Positions 61,233-64,000 of a DNA stretch of 64,000 nt are shown in pieces. This stretch comes from Vibrio sp. Isolate34 (GTDB lineage Bacteria > Pseudomonadota > Gammaproteobacteria > Enterobacterales > Vibrionaceae): NCBI RefSeq assembly GCF_022397915.1, contig NZ_JAKEUO010000019.1:18516-82515 (forward strand), given 5' to 3'. The notes beneath the pieces are model-generated. The model did no database searches and was not told the origin of the DNA. It saw only the letters and a program-made list of their open reading frames with translations. The translations under genes and the position numbers were made by a program. The first letter of the stretch is position 1; each line of letters begins with the position of its first letter.

Positions 61233-62138
61233 TTAAACAAGCTCACCTTGTAGCCAAGGCCAGCCTTGCTTCTTACGGCTTAATGTATTTTCCATCATTA
61301 GCATGCCGTCTTTTTCGTGCTTAACCAATTTCTCAGCCCACTCACCTTTGTAAAGTAGACGAGTTTGAGCTGTAGTGATGTCAGTAAGCATTACAGCTGC
61401 GAATGCTAGACCGTCTTTCTCACAACGCTCTTCAAGATCAGCTTCTAGAGCTTCGATCATGCCATCTACTTGCTCAAGAGTCGCAAGTTCAACTTGACCT
61501 ACAACAACATCGCGACCGTTGAATGGGTAGCCTTTAAGGTCTTTTTCTACTAGCTGTGCAGCAGATAGGCCTTCGATGTTTGTTTTAGCGATTAGAAGTG
61601 CTTTGATGAATGCATCAACGTCTTCTACGCCAGCGATTTCAGCAAGTTCAGCAACCGCGTCTTGGTCTTTTTGAGTACAAGTTGGAGATGCGAAACCAAC
61701 AGTGTCTGAAAGGATTGCAGACATCATTAGCTTAGCGATTTGTTGAGAGATAGCGTGACCTTCAATCTTGAACATGTTGAAAAGTACTGTGTTAGTACAA
61801 CCAACAGGCCAGATCCAAGCTTCCATTGGGTTAACTGTCATCACGTCACCTAGACGGTGGTGATCGACAATACCTAGGATCTCTGCGTCAGCAACATCGT
61901 CTGGTGCTTGTGCTAGATCTGAGTAGTCTACTAGCCAGATTTTCTCACCAGCAACAGAAGTACGAAGTTCTGGCATTTCTGCTTCAGCAACTTCAAGAAT
62001 GTGTTGAGTTTCGCGGTTGATCTCGCCTTGGCGAATTGGTGTCGCTTCCTCGCCACGAGCTTTAAGAAGCTCTGTTGCAACTAACGCACTACAAATACTG
62101 TCACTATCAGGGTTTTTGTGACCAACAACTAAAATCAT
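61233..62138 (-). CDS. ppaC: PpaC, manganese-dependent inorganic pyrophosphatase (family II)
   Basis: This 301-residue DHH-family enzyme hydrolyses pyrophosphate using Mn2+. The metal residues are evident: H7 (VGHKNPD), D11, D13 (PDSDS), D71 (VDYSD) and the D92-H93-H94 triad. The C-terminal substrate motif SRKKQ is also present. The start at ATG 62,138 has AGGAAGAAAC immediately upstream; the longer frame to 62,201 has no support. It is divergent from a predicted metal exporter. Confidence 0.96.
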   Translation of the reverse strand: MILVVGHKNPDSDSICSALVATELLKARGEEATPIRQGEINRETQHILEVAEAEMPELRTSVAGEKIWLVDYSDLAQAPDDVADAEILGIVDHHRLGDVMTVNPMEAWIWPVGCTNTVLFNMFKIEGHAISQQIAKLMMSAILSDTVGFASPTCTQKDQDAVAELAEIAGVEDVDAFIKALLIAKTNIEGLSAAQLVEKDLKGYPFNGRDVVVGQVELATLEQVDGMIEALEADLEERCEKDGLAFAAVMLTDITTAQTRLLYKGEWAEKLVKHEKDGMLMMENTLSRKKQGWPWLQGELV

Positions 62139-62280
62139 GTTTCTTCCTATTACACTAACAATTACGACTCTACCTATAGAGCCTCTCTTTATTAGGCACA
62201 CTTTACCTTATTTTTTTAGTTTGGTCATGTTTCGTCGATTTTCCCCACTTCAAGAATAGAGAAAAACCCAAGAATGCAAT

Positions 62281-62295
62281 TGATAATTATTATCA
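62281..62295. promoter_or_regulatory. Fur-type palindrome
   Basis: TGATAAT-T-ATTATCA is a perfect 7-1-7 palindrome of the Fur-box type. It lies 45 bases before the exporter ATG and about 143 bases upstream of ppaC. A MntR-like or other metal regulator could use a similar site. Confidence 0.75.
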
Positions 62296-62339
62296 TTCGT
62301 ATATATTGATCTTTAGACACCTATTTTTGAGTAACACCT

Positions 62340-63554
62340 ATGGATCGACTAATCTCATTTTTACCAAGCAGTAGCACTGCGAAAACCACTCAGTTTTCAC
62401 TCTCTTTCAAGCGACTGCTTTTGCCTATTTCACTTGCCGCTCTAGTTGCAGCACCGGCTACGCGAGAGCTTACGGTAACCACCTTATCTGACGCCTTCTG
62501 GGCCGTGTCTTGTTATGTAGCTCTCACCCTGGCTGTCTATCACTGGCTGGCTCTCTACATCAACAAAGACAACGTATTCAGTAAGTTGGTCCATCAATCT
62601 CGCGCTAACCAAGTTGTATTTGCCGCTCTGATGGGGGCGCTGCCCGGTTGTGGTGGTGCTATCGTGGTAACCACACAATTTATCTCAGGTAAGCTCGGTT
62701 TCGGTGCTGTTGTCGCTGTATTGGTGTCCACTATGGGCGATGCGGCCTTTCTTCTTATCGCTAGCGAACCGAAGACAGGCCTCGCTATGATGGCGATGGG
62801 GGTCATTGTCGGTACGGCTTCAGGTCGAATCATCAATCTATTCCACGCCGATGACTTTTTACGCCCTAAAGAAGTTGAGAATAATGAACCTGTTAGAAGC
62901 TGTTCATCGCAATCACAAAACAAAGAAGCCGTTTCTAAAAAAGCGATCAATTTGCAAGGTTACTTGTGGTCAGTATTGATTATCCCCGGCGCTGCAGTGG
63001 CTCTACTTGGTTCTTTTCAAGTGGATGTCAACGAGTTACTCGCGTTGCCTGAAATGTCGATGGAATGGGCGGGGACAATTTTACTGATTAGCTCAATGTT
63101 TCTATGGGGTCTCACTCGAGAAATTGAAGATTACAAATCAGCCGTAAGTGAAGACGAGAAATGTTTAGGCTCTCATCCACTGCAAAAAACCGCTCAAGAC
63201 ACTAACTTTGTGACAGCGTGGGTTGTGGTTGCCTTTCTTTTCTTTGAATTTGGCTCAGTGTTGGCAAATGTGGATTTTTCGACGCTTTTCTCAAATTGGG
63301 GGATCATGCTCCCCCTGGCTGGGGTCCTGATGGGTTTGCTACCGGGCTGTGGACCACAATTATTGGTCACTAGCTTATACCTTTCAGGCGCACTTCCTCT
63401 TTCAGCTCAGGTAGGCAATGCAATTTCAAATGATGGTGATGCCCTGTTCCCTGCCATTGCGATGGCACCCAAAGCCGCACTGGTCGCGACCTTGTACTCA
63501 AGTGTACCCGCATTAATCTGCGCATACGGATATTGGTTTATGTTTGAGATCTAA
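62340..63554 (+). CDS. Putative 10-TM heavy-metal (manganese) exporter
   Basis: This 404-residue protein has about ten helices in two related halves. Each half carries a matching motif: GALPGCGGAIVVTTQFISG (about 97-115) and GLLPGCGPQLLVTSLYLSG (about 335-353), each followed by a GDAAFLLIA/GDALFPAIA element. The paired PGCG motifs and helix count match the ArsP_2/putative manganese transporter family. A cytoplasmic loop around 195-215 is polar with a cysteine (RSCSSQ). A perfect Fur-type box and a divergent Mn-dependent pyrophosphatase support a metal role; the substrate is inferred. Confidence 0.85.
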   Translation: MDRLISFLPSSSTAKTTQFSLSFKRLLLPISLAALVAAPATRELTVTTLSDAFWAVSCYVALTLAVYHWLALYINKDNVFSKLVHQSRANQVVFAALMGALPGCGGAIVVTTQFISGKLGFGAVVAVLVSTMGDAAFLLIASEPKTGLAMMAMGVIVGTASGRIINLFHADDFLRPKEVENNEPVRSCSSQSQNKEAVSKKAINLQGYLWSVLIIPGAAVALLGSFQVDVNELLALPEMSMEWAGTILLISSMFLWGLTREIEDYKSAVSEDEKCLGSHPLQKTAQDTNFVTAWVVVAFLFFEFGSVLANVDFSTLFSNWGIMLPLAGVLMGLLPGCGPQLLVTSLYLSGALPLSAQVGNAISNDGDALFPAIAMAPKAALVATLYSSVPALICAYGYWFMFEI

Positions 63555-63585
63555 CTTGATCAGAGTTAACTCCATAGGCTTCTGT

Positions 63586-63613
63586 AAGGTCGGTACTTTG
63601 TATCGGCCTTTTT
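63586..63613 (+). terminator. Terminator after the metal exporter gene
   Basis: AAGGTCGGTA and TATCGGCCTT pair with two G-U pairs and are followed by TTT, 31 bases after the stop. Confidence 0.82.
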
Positions 63614-63740
63614 GCTTTCTAACCCCTTATCACTCTAATCACTGCTCTCCGCCGCTCTTATTTGTAAACGCCCTCTAATCTATACAGTTACTAGCTCCAC
63701 CCTCAATACGCTTCTAAACACTCTACACAGTTGCTTTACC

Positions 63741-63784
63741 GTAAATACAAGGTATCCGCCCCATGAACCCACGGGGCGATATTA
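63741..63784. mobile_element. Probable terminal end of the IS66-family element
   Basis: GTAAATACAAGGTATCCGCC begins at 63,741 and runs into a hairpin CGCCCC...GGGGCG just after the transposase stop. IS66 elements start with GTAA, so the insertion edge is probably here. Confidence 0.5.
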
Positions 63785-64000
63785 CTAATGTTTGAAATTC
63801 CAAGGTAGGAGCGCATCGATATCTGGCTCTGCTTTCGCCAGCTCTTTCATGCACTTGACCATGTAGTCGTAGAGGATAAGGCCGTTGGCTTTTGCAGTTT
63901 CGACGATACTATAAAGCATCGCACTCGCTTCAGCCCCGTTAGGATTGGTCGAGAAGAGCCAGTTCTTCCTGCCAATGACCAGCGGTTTAATTGCGCGCTC
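63785..64000 (-). CDS. IS66-family transposase, C-terminal part (truncated by window edge)
   Basis: A frame open over the last 216 bases encodes 71 residues ending at TAG 63,785. It contains ERAIKPLVIGRKNWLF, then NPNGAEASAMLYSIVETAK and ANGLILYDYMVKCMKELAK, ending LLPWNFKH: the conserved C-terminal block of IS66 transposases (TnpC), with the E of the DDE triad region at the front. The gene continues past the right edge, so its intactness cannot be judged. Confidence 0.92.
   Translation of the reverse strand, partial: ERAIKPLVIGRKNWLFSTNPNGAEASAMLYSIVETAKANGLILYDYMVKCMKELAKAEPDIDALLPWNFKH

Noticed and set aside
62594..62950. 118-codon minus-strand frame inside the metal exporter gene
   Set aside because: It is antisense to conserved PGCG helices; no independent support.
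1..64000. CRISPR array, rRNA genes or toxin-antitoxin pair
   Set aside because: I looked for regularly spaced repeats, rRNA signatures and small coupled gene pairs and saw none that I could support.

Overview
The window looks like chromosomal DNA of a marine gammaproteobacterium, almost certainly a Vibrio. The Enterobacteria/Vibrio-type cellulose locus, the pspF/pspABC plus sapABCDF neighbourhood, the two-adaptor RND pump, AlaE, GltS and a Mn-dependent pyrophosphatase all point that way. I cannot name the species from the sequence alone.

Layout. 1-12,100 is an E. coli-type cellulose locus: bcsR-Q-A-B-Z-C on the minus strand (bcsC runs off the left edge) and, divergent from it, bcsE-F-G. Together they encode a c-di-GMP-activated cellulose synthase, its export apparatus and a phosphoethanolamine transferase that decorates the polymer. 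12,230-14,610 holds a LysR regulator and the glutamate/Na+ symporter gltS.

About 14,860-25,905 is an AT-rich insertion that sits just downstream of a tRNA-Ser(GGA) gene and its terminator. It carries a gene-poor, repeat-rich left end; a three-gene unit (a 91-residue two-helix membrane protein, a 2,096-residue STAND-type P-loop NTPase and a 239-residue unknown protein); a decayed IS5-family transposase; and a large serine recombinase with a small upstream gene. The first two proteins share a nearly identical 19-residue glycine/aspartate motif, which suggests they work together. This unit is the best candidate here for an undescribed system, most plausibly anti-phage defence. That role is inferred from architecture and context, not shown.

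25,954-63,554 is ordinary chromosomal backbone: tRNA-Ser, alaE, a hybrid sensor kinase, a YecA-family protein, a K+ channel, nadA, a ynjBCD-type ABC transporter with a CDP-alcohol phosphotransferase, a methyltransferase and pseudouridine synthase pair, a chemoreceptor, a sodium-coupled amino acid transporter (with a TyrR-like box), cardiolipin synthase, metC, tag, an RND efflux operon with two adaptors, pspABC with divergent pspF (a sigma-54 promoter is visible), sapABCDF, a DUF2927 and a DUF2750 protein, ppaC, and a 10-TM putative metal exporter with a perfect Fur-type palindrome upstream. An IS66-family transposase begins at the right edge.

Most operons are compact, with 1-10 base overlaps and clear intrinsic terminators between convergent genes. 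Where the longest reading frame was not the best start, I moved it according to ribosome binding site, signal peptide or family length and say so in the entry.
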